A stretch of DNA of 64,000 nt. Source: Aphanomyces cochlioides (lineage: Eukaryota > Oomycota > Saprolegniomycetes > Saprolegniales > Verrucalvaceae). The stretch is taken from assembly GCA_019828595.1 (NCBI GenBank), contig JAHQRK010000020.1, positions 62,001 through 126,000 of the forward strand. The letters are read 5' to 3'. Shown here piece after piece: positions 43,570 to 53,774 of this stretch. Both the position numbers and the translations under genes were made by a program. The notes beneath the pieces were generated by a model that searched no databases, was not told the origin of the DNA, and saw only the letters and a program-made list of their open reading frames with translations. Within the stretch, counting starts at the first letter, position 1, and every line of letters begins with the position of its first letter.

Positions 43570-44787
43570 CTAGAATTGAGATCCCTTTTTGTTGCCAATT
43601 CCCCGGGGATTTGCATCCTTCCAGTCGTCCCACTCACGATCGCGATAGGTTGCTTCATCCACGAGGGTCAAGTTGTCTTCTTCACCATCTTCCTCCACAT
43701 GCGCAATGCGCCGTGGGCCCACTGGTGCATTTCTACCAAATCTGTGACATAAAACAAGTATGCAGGATGTACTTCTCTCTTTCTTGGCGCTCCAACGCAT
43801 CTTCGAATTCGCGATCTGCGAATTCTTGCAACGACATAGTTGGTAAACGATGACCAGGCTGAAACACTTGGCCCTTGATCACTTCGCGCTTCATTTCCAT
43901 CTTGGGATTAATATGAGTAACTTCCTACGATATTATGAACACGTTGGTGCTTAGTGATCAACATACAATGCCTTTGCCTTGCATCGGAGGCTTGGTTTCT
44001 GCAGCATTCAACACATCGTTTGACGTCAGTTTGGCCATTTGCACCTAATCACGACCCCACAGTCAAGAATATTTACACTATCACAGACCATCGTTTCCAA
44101 CATTTCGTTTTCGCTTGCAATCGACGCTTGATCCTCCATGGCCTTTAAAACAGCAACATTGACCAATTTGAACAAACATTCACGCTCCAAATCTTCATAG
44201 TCGTCCTGTGCGCACAACGTTAGACAATTTCATTAGAAGGATGTCACCGCGTCTTTATCTTTGGCTTGGGAGCGAAGGTACAAAACGTCTTGGAGCGCCT
44301 TTTCAGCTTCCTTCTGTAGTTGCCACTTGCGAATTTTATCCTCACGTGTCTCTTTCTTGCCTTGCTCTAACTGGCTCAACTGTGCCGCACGTTCTGATCG
44401 CTTCAAAAGCTCCACGTCAACACAGTGGTCCAAGAATGCATCAAACAGCGCAGAGGCATAGCTCAAATTCTTGAGACGAGCGATCACGAATTGGCTGCGA
44501 TCGCCTTGGACTTGGATCGTGTTAATTTTTTGCGCGAGGATGCCGAGGTAATAATCGAGAAGAAGATATTGTAGTTGGCTGATTTGGAGTTCGTTGGCCG
44601 ATTCGTTGGGACTGAACAAGTCAGACAATGATGGGTTCGCCTTCAGTTTGTGCAGCCGCTCCATCGCCACAGTCAGCTTTTCTTGGAATTGCAAGCTGCC
44701 ACTTCCAAGGTCATTTTCAAGCTTCTCAATGTCGTGAAACAGAGTCTCAGCGAGACGCAGTTCAATGTATGCTTGTACTTCTCCCAT
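43570..44787 (-). CDS. TAP42/alpha4-type PP2A regulatory protein
   Basis: Exons 44787-44248, 44205-44089, 44044-43967, 43924-43773, 43732-43570; 349 residues, the usual size of the family. The N-terminal ~220 residues are all-helical (LQYLLLDYYLGILAQKIN, ARLKNLSYASALFDAFLDHC, SQLEQGKKETREDKIRKW). The C-terminal landmarks are MPTM-like LPTMSLQEFADREF and the terminal WDDWKDANPRGIGNKKG, which is diagnostic for TAP42/IGBP1. The protein binds free PP2A-type catalytic subunits downstream of TOR signalling. The ATG at 44787 lies 35 bp from a perfect-looking palindrome (44823-44840), a candidate regulatory site. Introns are 40-44 nt. Confidence 0.9.
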
Positions 44788-45548
44788 CAATTACGCTTCT
44801 CCTGTCAGAGGGTCAATGCACTTTATCCGGAACCGGATAATCGTATCGAAAATTCCATGGTCATTTTTAAATTTGCGCGCCAAGTCCAGGATCTCACAAA
44901 GAAAGTGCAATGATGGTAGCAACGACTGTGCTTTCCTTCCGAAAGACAATCTCACACTCTTCCTGATAGATTAAGAGGCTATCCAACGCGTCGATGGTGG
45001 TATTTTATGAGCCGACGAATGACGCAAGTTCTGCTGATTTGGGTTCTTGTCAGAAAGGCGCTGACCTTTGAGCCAGCTCCGTTCATTTCCCTCGATGATG
45101 AATTGGAATGTACATGCTAACGTTATAAGGTTTACTTGGATCGATGCGACAAAAGGTTTCATGATCTCATTGTACCTTTTTCCAAAGTTTATACAAGATT
45201 GCAAGGGCGATGTAATGTTACCAGGAAGACAGCCAAATCGGTTAAAATCTGGAGTGCGCGCTTATCATTTGCTATCAATGGAGACACGGGATTGTCGCCA
45301 TGATAATGGTCATCGCTCGTTCCTCTTCGTGGAGAAGTTGAGCTGTCCGGGCTTTGACTTGGGTGCATGTGGGCTTTAACCATTTTGCTGTGACATGAAG
45401 GTTTACAGTACAAGATGGATTTTATTTTTTCTCCATGGAGGTTTGACGAATCAATTTTTGGACTTGAAGTTTGTATGGAGACTGCACCTAAAAATGCATC
45501 CAAGTCTCACGGGACATGATACACAATCAAAGAAGCGGCCTATACCTC
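44788..45548. promoter_or_regulatory. Divergent promoter region, TAP42 / thioredoxin-domain protein
   Basis: About 760 bp with no coding frame of note. It contains the palindrome at 44823-44840 close to the TAP42 start. An in-frame ATG at 45516 precedes the preferred start of the plus-strand gene. Confidence 0.4.
44823..44840. promoter_or_regulatory. Palindromic element TTATCCGGAACCGGATAA
   Basis: 18-bp palindrome except for the central A/A pair, 35 bp upstream of the TAP42 start, followed by TCGTATCGAA. A near-identical element (63888-63905) sits directly upstream of another start and is followed by TATCGAA. The match in sequence, position and flank suggests a transcription-factor site. Function not established. 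Confidence 0.5.
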
Positions 45549-48500
45549 ATGTCCAGGTTGTACCTGGCCATTTGTGCTCTTCTTGGCGTCGCTGTTGCGG
45601 CTGTCATCGAGCTCACCACAGACTCATTTGAAGCTACAACTCACGCTCTCGATGGGGATAATGGCGACTGGTTCATTCAGTTTTACACTGCATCAAACCA
45701 TGCACCTGTTTGGCCTGATTTATCCGATGCACTTGACGGCAAAGTCCATGTTGGTCAAGTCGACGCGGAAGCCAATAAAGACCTCAACAAGCGCTTTGGC
45801 CTCACAGGTCTCGCCTCTCCTACATTTATCATGATATCTCAAGGAGCTGTTTACGTGCGATTCCAAGGAGACAGAAGTATTGATGGGCTGATCCACTATG
45901 CGCTTGGCGGATTCAAAGACAGTTCATTCATGCCAGTGCCTCCTGTCGATGGCGAGCTCCCTCGCGATTTCCACATGGCATCTCCAGAGTCACGTGCAGT
46001 CATCTTGACTGACGAAAATTTCGACCAGCTCACTGAGGCCACCACAGGTAACGCAGGTGTGTGGCTTGTTGTGTTCCACGCTCCATGGTGTAAGCACTGC
46101 AAGCCTTTAAAGCCTGTGTTGGAACAGCTCGCCCCGCGCCTAGAAGCTGAAGACATTCACGTCGCTATGGTTGATGCTGACCAGTACGTATCACTGAAGA
46201 CACGCTTCCATGTTCGAAGCTTCCCAAGCGTGATTGTTTTTGCTGAAGGAAAATTGCATCGTTACTTTGGAGATCGTTCTCCTCAAAGTTTAGCAGCATT
46301 TGCTCAGGGAGGCTACCTGAAAGGTGGCTCAGATGAGATTGTTCCGCCTCGTACGTCTCGATTTGATCAATCGCTAAGCCGAGTTGTTGACGTGACTCCA
46401 GAATCCTTGGACAAAATGACACATATTCAGTCGGGTGACTTGGGAGACTGGCTTGTCATGTTTCATGCTCCTGAGTGTGGACCTTGCAGAGATTTGGCAC
46501 CAGTTCTTGATGAAGTGTCAGCATCACTGGGTAATGAAATTAGCCTTGCCCGAGTGCTAGTCGACAAGAAACGAGATGTGAGCAAGCGATTTGGTATTAT
46601 GGGCTACCCGAGTATAATTATGTTTTCAGACGGCAAGATGTATCGACGCTTCATCGGGAAACGAACTGTAGACAATTTGATCGACTTTGCAGCAGAAAAT
46701 TTTGAAGAGCTACCAAGCATCCCTGTTCCTCCTCCAGGCGAAATCACGCGTTTTGAATTCCATGATTGGATGCCAAGGAAAGAAGGTGATGAAGCTACTG
46801 AGGAAGACATAATTGATGAAGATGACGATGATGACGACGATGATGACGATGATGACGATGATGACGATGATGACGATGATGATGATGATGAAGATGAAGA
46901 TGACGATGATGATGATGATGATGATGATGATGACGATGACGAAGACGATAAAGAGGAAAATGACGATGATAAAGACAAAAATGAAGATGAAGACGATGAA
47001 GACGATGACGAAGACGATGACGAAGACGATAAAGAGGAAAATGACGATGATGAAGACAAAAATGAAGATGAAGACGAAGATGACGATGACGATGATGAAA
47101 ATGATGAAAATGAGGAAGTAAAGGAAAACAGCGTAGATCAATCTCACGCCAGTGAGAATGAATCGACTACAACCATCCCAGACACAGATGTTAAGCAAAG
47201 TGAAGACGCATCAAAGGAAAGCGATGGCGCTGAAAATGAGAGTGTTGAAACCTCGGACGATGATGATAATGACGATGATGATGATGACGATGATGATGAT
47301 GATAACGACGACGATGATAACGACGACGATGATGATGATGATGACGATGACGAAGATGATGATGACGACGATGAAGACGATGACGATGACGACGACGATG
47401 ACGATGAATCCGAATACGGGGCGTTGGATAGTGTTGGCAATGTTATTGTCCTCAGTGAGCGCGAATTTGATCTCTTCATCCAGTCCAAGGCGGACACAGG
47501 GGCATGGTTGATTGCATTTATGGACGGTGATGCAGAATATTGGGAAGCTTTGTTCGACGTGTGCGATGAAGCAGCGCATAATCTCCGAGATGCCCCTAAG
47601 CTTACGATTGCCCAAGTGGATGTTGAAACATACCCTCGTTTCCAGAGACAACTGGCATTGTCTGTTGAGAATCTTCCTGCATTGATTTTGTTTGTGAATG
47701 GAACCATGACAAGATATGAAGGCACATGGACAGCTCCTACGCTGGAATTCTTCGCTTTGGGCGGATACAAACAAGTTGAGGCGTTTGGACTGCCAGAAAT
47801 CCATGATGTTGCCACGTGGGAAAATGTCCCCACAGGCGACGTTGTTTCATTGACTGCAGAATCGTTCGACCAGATCAAACGCACTTCCAAACCATGGTTT
47901 GTAAAATTTTACGCTGACTGGTGCAGTCATAGCCGTCGTCTTGAGCCGATTTGGAATGGTGTCGCGATAGAGCTAAAGACTCAAGTCCACGTTGGCCAAA
48001 TTGACGTTGTAACCAACAAGGCCTTGAGCAAGCTGTTCCGTTTGCAAGGATTGCCCACGATCCTTTACTTTGAACACGGCCAAATGTTCAAGTACAAAGG
48101 GAAAAGAACCCTCCCTGCCCTCGCAGCTTTTGCTCGCGCGCCAAAAGACATAGCCGACGCATTGCCAATTCCCAGTGCCATCCCGGAGGACACCATATCG
48201 GACGACTCACGAAAACGAAACAGCAGCAGTGTCATGCCGCTATCGGATTTGACTTTCGATGATATGCTGAAAGTCGATACGGAGATGCCATGGCTCCTTG
48301 TGTTTTACACACCACCGCTACCAGACTTGGTCGAAGACTTGGCATCGCTCTTGAAAGGTAACATCACCGTGGGCCGTATCAACGTCGACAGCGAGAAGTG
48401 CATTGAAGTCGTTGCTCGCTTCCGGTCGTTTGATTTTTCTCTGCCCGCTATCTTGGCTGTCTCGCATGGCCAAATGCACCGCTATGTTGGCGAGTTTAGC

Positions 48501-49115
48501 GCAGATCCCATCACGGCATTTGCAACTGGTGGATTCAAAGATAGCCCTGTTTTAGCTTTACCAGAAAACGGTGATCCTTCAGACGTGGTTGACCTGAACG
48601 CCACCACATTTGATGAACTCACATCAAACAATGGAACATGGCTCATTGCTTTCCATACTCCAAAATGTACCCAATGCAAACGCCTTATCCCCTTGCTCAC
48701 CAAAGTCGCGACCGATTTGAAAGCTGATGAAGACATCCATGTTGGGAAAGTCGATTCTCCATCAACAGCTTTGAAAAAACGCTTTGGCCTCCGAGAGTAC
48801 CCCACGCTTATTGTGCTTTCAAATGGGTCGACGAACCGTTATGTTGGTCAACATACACAAGAGGGTCTTGCGGCATATGCCAGAGGTGGTTATTTACTGG
48901 AGCCTGAAAATGTCAAGACAACGCTTCCAGAGAGATTAGACATTGTGTCAGGACGAATAGCCACAATCCAGCGTTGGGCCCAAGAAGACTCTACAGCTCT
49001 CGGAATATTACTCATGACAGCCATCATCTTGGGCCTAGTCTTTGGATTATTCATAGGTGGTTGCTGCAGCGGCAAGCATTGTGATTCCCGCCCGAAGTAC
49101 TTGAAGAGAGACTAG
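45549..49115 (+). CDS. Seven-thioredoxin-domain ER membrane protein with Asp/Glu tract
   Basis: 1188 residues in one exon. I prefer the ATG at 45549 because it begins the signal peptide (MSRLYLAICALLGVAVAA); an ATG at 45516 adds 11 polar residues. Seven thioredoxin-like domains are visible. Active-site pairs: domain 2 CKHC (~180), domain 3 CGPC (~309), domain 5 CSHS (~792, second Cys lost) and domain 7 CTQC (~1040). Domains 1, 4 and 6 lack the CxxC. An Asp/Glu tract of ~200 residues (about 420-620) separates domains 3 and 4. A C-terminal helix (~1150-1172, LGILLMTAIILGLVFGLFIGG) gives a luminal type I topology. Likely roles are disulfide exchange and calcium binding in the ER. No KDEL-type signal at the end. 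Confidence 0.8.
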   Translation: MSRLYLAICALLGVAVAAVIELTTDSFEATTHALDGDNGDWFIQFYTASNHAPVWPDLSDALDGKVHVGQVDAEANKDLNKRFGLTGLASPTFIMISQGAVYVRFQGDRSIDGLIHYALGGFKDSSFMPVPPVDGELPRDFHMASPESRAVILTDENFDQLTEATTGNAGVWLVVFHAPWCKHCKPLKPVLEQLAPRLEAEDIHVAMVDADQYVSLKTRFHVRSFPSVIVFAEGKLHRYFGDRSPQSLAAFAQGGYLKGGSDEIVPPRTSRFDQSLSRVVDVTPESLDKMTHIQSGDLGDWLVMFHAPECGPCRDLAPVLDEVSASLGNEISLARVLVDKKRDVSKRFGIMGYPSIIMFSDGKMYRRFIGKRTVDNLIDFAAENFEELPSIPVPPPGEITRFEFHDWMPRKEGDEATEEDIIDEDDDDDDDDDDDDDDDDDDDDDDDEDEDDDDDDDDDDDDDDEDDKEENDDDKDKNEDEDDEDDDEDDDEDDKEENDDDEDKNEDEDEDDDDDDENDENEEVKENSVDQSHASENESTTTIPDTDVKQSEDASKESDGAENESVETSDDDDNDDDDDDDDDDDNDDDDNDDDDDDDDDDEDDDDDDEDDDDDDDDDDESEYGALDSVGNVIVLSEREFDLFIQSKADTGAWLIAFMDGDAEYWEALFDVCDEAAHNLRDAPKLTIAQVDVETYPRFQRQLALSVENLPALILFVNGTMTRYEGTWTAPTLEFFALGGYKQVEAFGLPEIHDVATWENVPTGDVVSLTAESFDQIKRTSKPWFVKFYADWCSHSRRLEPIWNGVAIELKTQVHVGQIDVVTNKALSKLFRLQGLPTILYFEHGQMFKYKGKRTLPALAAFARAPKDIADALPIPSAIPEDTISDDSRKRNSSSVMPLSDLTFDDMLKVDTEMPWLLVFYTPPLPDLVEDLASLLKGNITVGRINVDSEKCIEVVARFRSFDFSLPAILAVSHGQMHRYVGEFSADPITAFATGGFKDSPVLALPENGDPSDVVDLNATTFDELTSNNGTWLIAFHTPKCTQCKRLIPLLTKVATDLKADEDIHVGKVDSPSTALKKRFGLREYPTLIVLSNGSTNRYVGQHTQEGLAAYARGGYLLEPENVKTTLPERLDIVSGRIATIQRWAQEDSTALGILLMTAIILGLVFGLFIGGCCSGKHCDSRPKYLKRD
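46810..47410 (+). repeat. GAY/GAR trinucleotide repeats encoding Asp/Glu
   Basis: Two blocks (46815-47115 and 47255-47405) of almost uninterrupted gat/gac/gaa codons inside the thioredoxin-domain gene. A 45-bp unit encoding roughly EDDKEENDDD-KNEDE is duplicated at about 46950 and 47025. The antisense frames over these blocks are open and produce spurious poly-Ser and poly-Ile/Val readings. Confidence 0.9.
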
Positions 49116-49233
49116 AAGACGGCTTAAGGACAACAAACACAGCGTTTAGGACATGAACTTGTACAACAAAGTATATTACCCCCAAAACATCATGCATCCC
49201 CTCAATTTATCCACAATCAGTGTGGTGCTGTTC

Positions 49234-50441
49234 CTACAGAGCCCGCAGTTGTGCCATCAATTCGTCCAAAGATTGATCTTGAGTCGCTTGGACTGTGGAT
49301 GCACTGGACGGTTCTTCCCACTCTATCTTCTGCTCGTCCACGACTTCAATACCCCATTCATTGTCTTCATGTTTACTCTCCAGATTCTGCGGTGCATTTG
49401 GCTTCCATACCATGGGTCTCCAATTTGTGCTCTTGTATTTATCCTGCTGTTGTCGACAGAATTTGTTGGCGCATTCTGGATTAGGTCGCATGACGTCGGC
49501 TGGAAAAAAGTTGGTCAAGGCGCTGTAGCCCAGAAAGTATGACACCTACGCCACTTTTGCGTGAGTGTGCAACTCTGAAAAGTGAATCCCCCACCTGTCC
49601 AAATCCAAGCAAGAACTTGAGTGCATTTTGCACAAGCATAGCAGCAACCAAGCCCATGGTTGTCGGCAGTGAAGCTGCACAAACCCCTTCACGTTTCAAT
49701 GTCGATTCATCAATGCCACTTGCGACAATCAGTGGAGGCAAACACTCGAAGCATGCGGTACGTCCAGGTAGGAGCAATTGAATATGACCAGAGACTGCAT
49801 CCTCAGACACACCGCTCTCCATCCACACTTGATCCAGTTCGTTACACGCTTGGTTGATTGCCATACGGGCAGCGTAATTGTCCACACAGCTCAATACAAG
49901 ATCCACCTATGCAAAGACTGTCACGGAATCCATTCATTCCTGTCTCTTTTCTACGCTGAGCACTTACACATGCGTTGGGTTTCACACCACCGTGGCGTAT
50001 ACGGTCCATGAGCTGCTCAAAATTCGCTGTTGTTGTGACATCTAGCGTGTACTGCTCGAATTCCACGTCTGGATTGATCTCACGGAGAGTTTGAGTCGCC
50101 GCCGCTGTCTTGGTCATGCCAGCTTGGTCGGGGCGAAAGAACAAGCGGTTCATGTTGGCCAATTCGACATGGTCGTAGTCGTAGAGAATCAACTTGCCAA
50201 TGCCGCACCGCGTGAGCATTTCGGCCGCCACAGATCCAATCCCGCCAAGCCCGACGATCACAACCGCATACGATCGAATATCTTGATAATTTGGCACGAT
50301 CCCCATGCGTTTCAGCGCCATCAAACGACTGTAAGGATTCGAGTCTTCGACTTTGTCGCTCATGACGTTGGTGCGCTTGTTTTCCTCGGCATTTCCTTCA
50401 TTTTGCGCCGATCGTGCGGCCGTCGCCACCTCTTGACTCAT
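49234..50441 (-). CDS. UBA5: UBA5, UFM1-activating E1 enzyme
   Basis: Exons 50441-49968, 49906-49595, 49545-49234; 365 residues (human UBA5 is ~404). It adenylates the ubiquitin-like protein UFM1 and passes it to UFC1. The nucleotide-binding loop is [19 protein letters not shown]; the [19 protein letters not shown] and [17 protein letters not shown] strings are typical of E1-like enzymes. The UFM1-specific catalytic cysteine lies in [14 protein letters not shown]. The acidic C-terminus ([16 protein letters not shown]) matches the UFM1-interacting tail. Introns of 61 and 49 nt. Convergent with the thioredoxin-domain gene, whose stop is 118 bp away. UFMylation acts at ER-bound ribosomes, so the two neighbours share a compartment, though linkage is probably incidental. 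Confidence 0.93.
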
Positions 50442-50614
50442 TGTATCATTCTTTCAGTATAGACGTGACGGTTCCTTTGGACCAATCAAATCGCTGAATT
50501 TCAATTTTCGACATCTCTGATTGGCCAGCTCTTACTGCTTATATTATCCGTAACCAACGTGCAACAAAGCGCTTCTCAGTCAGTCAGTAGAACTCATTCG
50601 AAAACAACACGAAA

Positions 50615-51425
50615 ATGGAATCGACTGCCGTCCCTGCTGCATCGCACGAAGAACACGTTGAAGTGCCTGCTCCTGCTGCCACTCCAGTCGTGGAAAAGCA
50701 TGAAGTTGTCAAGGAGCCAACGCCAGTTGCGACTCCTGTTCCAGTTGCCGTACCAGTTTCTCCGGCTGCTGCTGCTGGACCTTCGACGTCTGAAACGTCA
50801 AGCTTGTTGCGTCAAAACTCGGTCTCGCCCATTGATATGTTCAAACAAATGGAAATTCGCCGCATCAACGGCTACCTCCACTTGGTCAACTTGATTATGG
50901 GTCTTGCTTTATTGTGGTTGGGCTTGTATAACTTTTACCACCTCAACTCGTACATGGGCTTCATCTCGGCAATTTTCATCATATTCCAAGCTGTGCTCAT
51001 TGTGCTCTTTGAATTGCGCGACAATTTCCCCAATGCGTCCAAGCTCGTGCAGAATTACTTGGGTTTTATGTACACTGCGCACGGACGAGGCATCTTCTTC
51101 TTGGTGTACGAAATATCGATTGTGTCGGCTCGAAATGGACTTACCACACTGTAGGATCGGTACGTGGTGCCCCACTCAAGGCGCGTACGGTATTGTTATG
51201 GGTGTGAGCTATTGCCTCTTGGCCGTCGTGAATTTCTTCATCATCTATCAGGTACAATCGTCTACATCGCGTGCAAATTCTCACAATGAGTAGCATCCCG
51301 GCTACAAGGAAGCCATGTCTGTCCCCGATGACGATCCGGAAGCTCACGGTGCAAGCCAACCTGCTGCATTTTATGGCTCCACCGAGCCTGCTGCGGCCGC
51401 GACTACCCCTGAAAAGGCCGTCTAA
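50615..51425 (+). CDS. COPI-associated-type membrane protein with Pro/Ala-rich N-terminus
   Basis: Exons 50615-51105, 51155-51251, 51294-51425; 239 residues. The first ~80 residues are a disordered Pro/Val/Thr/Glu region. Four hydrophobic helices follow: LHLVNLIMGLALLWLGLY, YMGFISAIFIIFQAVLIVLF, GFMYTAHGRGIFFL, and MGVSYCLLAVVNFFIIY. The NYLGFMYTAHGRGIFF loop is the conserved feature of the COPI_assoc family. The cytosolic tail is acidic and Ala-rich. A shorter relative is encoded at 1907. The intron at 51106-51154 uses GTACGA and leaves VIGTWCPTQGAYG in frame. A role in COPI-dependent traffic is inferred from the family name only. Confidence 0.75.
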
Positions 51426-51530
51426 GCCAATCCCCCTGTAGCCTTAAAGACCTTCATATATTCTTCTTTCCACTGACCTTCGTCATTGATATGCATTGTC
51501 CATCCCATGAGACCAGTCAGCGAAGGCGAC

Positions 51531-51734
51531 CTAACCCTGTGTAATGGATGAACCATTGGCTGAAATATCAACCTTTTTGCCAGGATGATGGTCTTCAAAA
51601 TACAAGCTCGGGAGGCTGAGTCGAATTACAGCACTAAAATACCATTCCGATGCTGCACAAGTCATCCAAAGCGCCTCATCCAGCGCAGTCTTACTCAGCG
51701 GCGCCGAGTTTTCCTTGAGCTCTCCATGTGGCAT
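51531..51734 (-). CDS. Unrecognised small minus-strand frame, possibly first exon
   Basis: 68 codons from the ATG at 51734 (MPHGELKEN). The coding character is reasonable (EALWMTCAASEWYFSAVIRLS) and there is protein-like sequence further downstream toward 51426 (LMGWTMHINDEGQWKEEYM in another frame). That suggests a small spliced gene whose last exon lies near 51425-51520. I could not find introns that join them in phase. No domain is recognised. Confidence 0.35.
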   Translation of the reverse strand: MPHGELKENSAPLSKTALDEALWMTCAASEWYFSAVIRLSLPSLYFEDHHPGKKVDISANGSSITQG

Positions 51735-52187
51735 TCTCGTTTTTAAAATGTTTACAAAGTGTTACGCACTTTCGATTATTAATTTTAACAGGTTTACTGA
51801 AAACTATGCTTCGTTCTCTGTATATTTATTCTATTATTGTATGTATTGATACAGGATATAAATTATTGAAGTAGTCTATTTTTAGATTCCGACTGTGCAG
51901 CCTTCAAACGTTAGCAGCGCGAAGTTTACTTCCAGTCATGACGGCATTTTGCATGAAGTTCACAGCGTAATAGGCTTTAATGTACATCCTGTGATGATCT
52001 TGATGGATTAGAGGCGATGAATGGAGCCAAAGATGACTTGGAGTGCGTTTCGAATCTGTGAAAATTCACGATACATGCGTCTCTCAGTTCGCGACACAGA
52101 CGTGCTAGACAACGACCGCGTCGTGGAAAAAACGAGGCCCTTGGCGATGAGAAGGCAAGTCGAGCTCACTTTTGAATTTGAATCGAC
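51735..52187. other. Intergenic, AT-rich
   Basis: About 450 bp. 51740-51900 is AT-rich. No reliable coding frame. The last ~100 bp form the leader of the secreted protein gene. Confidence 0.35.
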
Positions 52188-52724
52188 ATGTGCTTTACTT
52201 CCATCCTTCTTGTGATTGCCCCTCTTGCCTCAGCCACCACTAGCTGGGTGACCGTCAATGGCTATTGGTTTAGCCCCGCTGGTGGACGCACGAGCACCGT
52301 CAACGCCACGTCTGTTCTACAATGCTCTGAGATCGCAGCCAAAGCGGGTCTCTCGTTTGCCAACTACAACTCGTATGCGAAGAGCTGCTACGCCTTTGAG
52401 AAGAGCAACAGCTACCTCCAAGACACGTCGTACGTGACGGGGATTGCAAAATACGATTCGAGCGACTTTTCATGCTCGGGCAATGTCGATTTCAAGTCGA
52501 CATCTTTTCGCTTGGTGAGCCAAGACAGACTCGGCTTCAAGGAGTGCATGGCCAAGTGCGCGGCGGCGTCGACTGCTCAAAACACCAAGAACTTGTGCGA
52601 TGGTATCACATGGGAAGGCGTCGGCTCGAACAATCTCGGCACGTGCAATCTCAAGTACTTTGGCGACAGATCGTTCAACACGAAGACCGCCAAGGGTTTG
52701 ATTGCTTGCAAGTATGTTCGCTAA
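52188..52724 (+). CDS. Secreted cysteine-rich protein, PAN-like
   Basis: 178 residues from the ATG at 52188, with a signal peptide (MCFTSILLVIAPLASA). About eight cysteines are spread over ~155 residues. Local patterns such as GFKECMAKC, LCDGITW and GTCNLKY recall PAN/apple-type domains, like the C-terminal domain of the wall protein at 5693 (GGTCNLKSAL). An N-terminal SWVTVNGYWFSPAGG segment is duplicated in a decayed copy at 53281. Probably an extracellular adhesion or wall-associated protein. No catalytic motif and no homology I can name more precisely. Confidence 0.65.
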   Translation: MCFTSILLVIAPLASATTSWVTVNGYWFSPAGGRTSTVNATSVLQCSEIAAKAGLSFANYNSYAKSCYAFEKSNSYLQDTSYVTGIAKYDSSDFSCSGNVDFKSTSFRLVSQDRLGFKECMAKCAAASTAQNTKNLCDGITWEGVGSNNLGTCNLKYFGDRSFNTKTAKGLIACKYVR

Positions 52725-53280
52725 CTCTTAAATAACACGACCAAGGTGTCTCTTTCCACACCAACTCCTTCGTCTTCCCCTCAGTTTTCCCATGAATCGT
52801 GAATCAGCCGACCTTCTAGCGGCTTGCCTACCGAGATATAACACAAGCTTATCCTTCCTCGCTGTCGCCAAACCCACGTGGAAGGTGGAAGATAGTGAGG
52901 TGCTTTCACCGAGACGCGATTCCTCTATCTGGTTTCTTACTGTCGTCAGCTCTTCCTGGGGCAACTTGACCACTTGAACCAACTATCCCAAGCAAACCCT
53001 AGTCAGGAACGATAGAGCGTAAGGCGTTAGCTGCTAGATTATCTTGCCATGGGTTTAGATTCATCCCGCGATGGCGCGTTTGTATCGTGACTTTTGTCTG
53101 CTGTCTGGTCTAGCTGTCCACTACAGTACGTCCTATGCAGTCATATTGGAGCTAAAACATCATGATGAGCACAACTTGTCTTCGTCATTGTCGTGCAAAC
53201 TTCATGCGTTCGTCTCGCGGGTGCTGTTGCCGTCTCGGGTTGTCAGCTCCTCTTCGACATGACTCATTCATCAATTCACC
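52725..53280. other. Intergenic between the secreted gene and its decayed copy
   Basis: About 560 bp with no supported gene. Open frames on both strands need non-ATG starts. Confidence 0.35.
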
Positions 53281-53757
53281 ATGCGCTTGACAAGTCTTCT
53301 TCTTTCTCTCTTCGTGGCTTCCCCCTGACTTCAGCGGCGAACAGCTTCCAGTGGGTCAACGTCACTGCCTTTAGGTTCAGCCCCGCGGGGGGAAACTCCA
53401 CCCACGTGAACGCCACGTCCGAGAACTCCCTTCGCCAACTATAACAACGTCACGAATTCATGCTACGCAATTGATTCCAGCGGCAGCTTTATCTCTGACG
53501 TGAGCTCAACGACCGCCCATGCCAAGTACGATCCACGCGTCCTTGTCTGCGACGGCAACAAAGAAGAAACGCTCGGATTCAAGGAATGCATGGCCAAGAG
53601 CACGTCCAAACTCAACGTCATCTCGTGGCACGGTGAGGCCAGCAGCAACTGCGGCACCAGCGTCGGCACTTGCGAGTTGAAAACCATGACCAGCGTCTCA
53701 TCGACCAAAGTCGACCACCCCGGCGTCATCAGCTGCAAGAGAATCTTCAAAAGCACA
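53281..53757 (+). pseudogene. Decayed paralogue of the secreted protein at 52188
   Basis: It starts with an intact-looking signal peptide (ATG at 53281, MRLTSLLLSLFVASP) that hits a stop at once. One base out of frame the homologous body continues as QWVNVTAFRFSPAGGN, matching SWVTVNGYWFSPAGG of the neighbour. A small deletion shifts the frame again, then FANYNNVTNSCYAI, LGFKECMAK, and GTCELKT align with the rest. At least two frame lesions are needed to explain it, so it is a tandem duplicate that has been lost. It ends just before the stop of the convergent Hemingway/IQ gene. Confidence 0.75.
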
Positions 53758-53774
53758 TTTCAATCGTTGCTTCT

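Noticed and set aside
46604..47890. Long antisense frames (poly-Ser, poly-Ile/Val) over the acidic tract
   Set aside because: Mirror images of GAY codons in the thioredoxin-domain gene.
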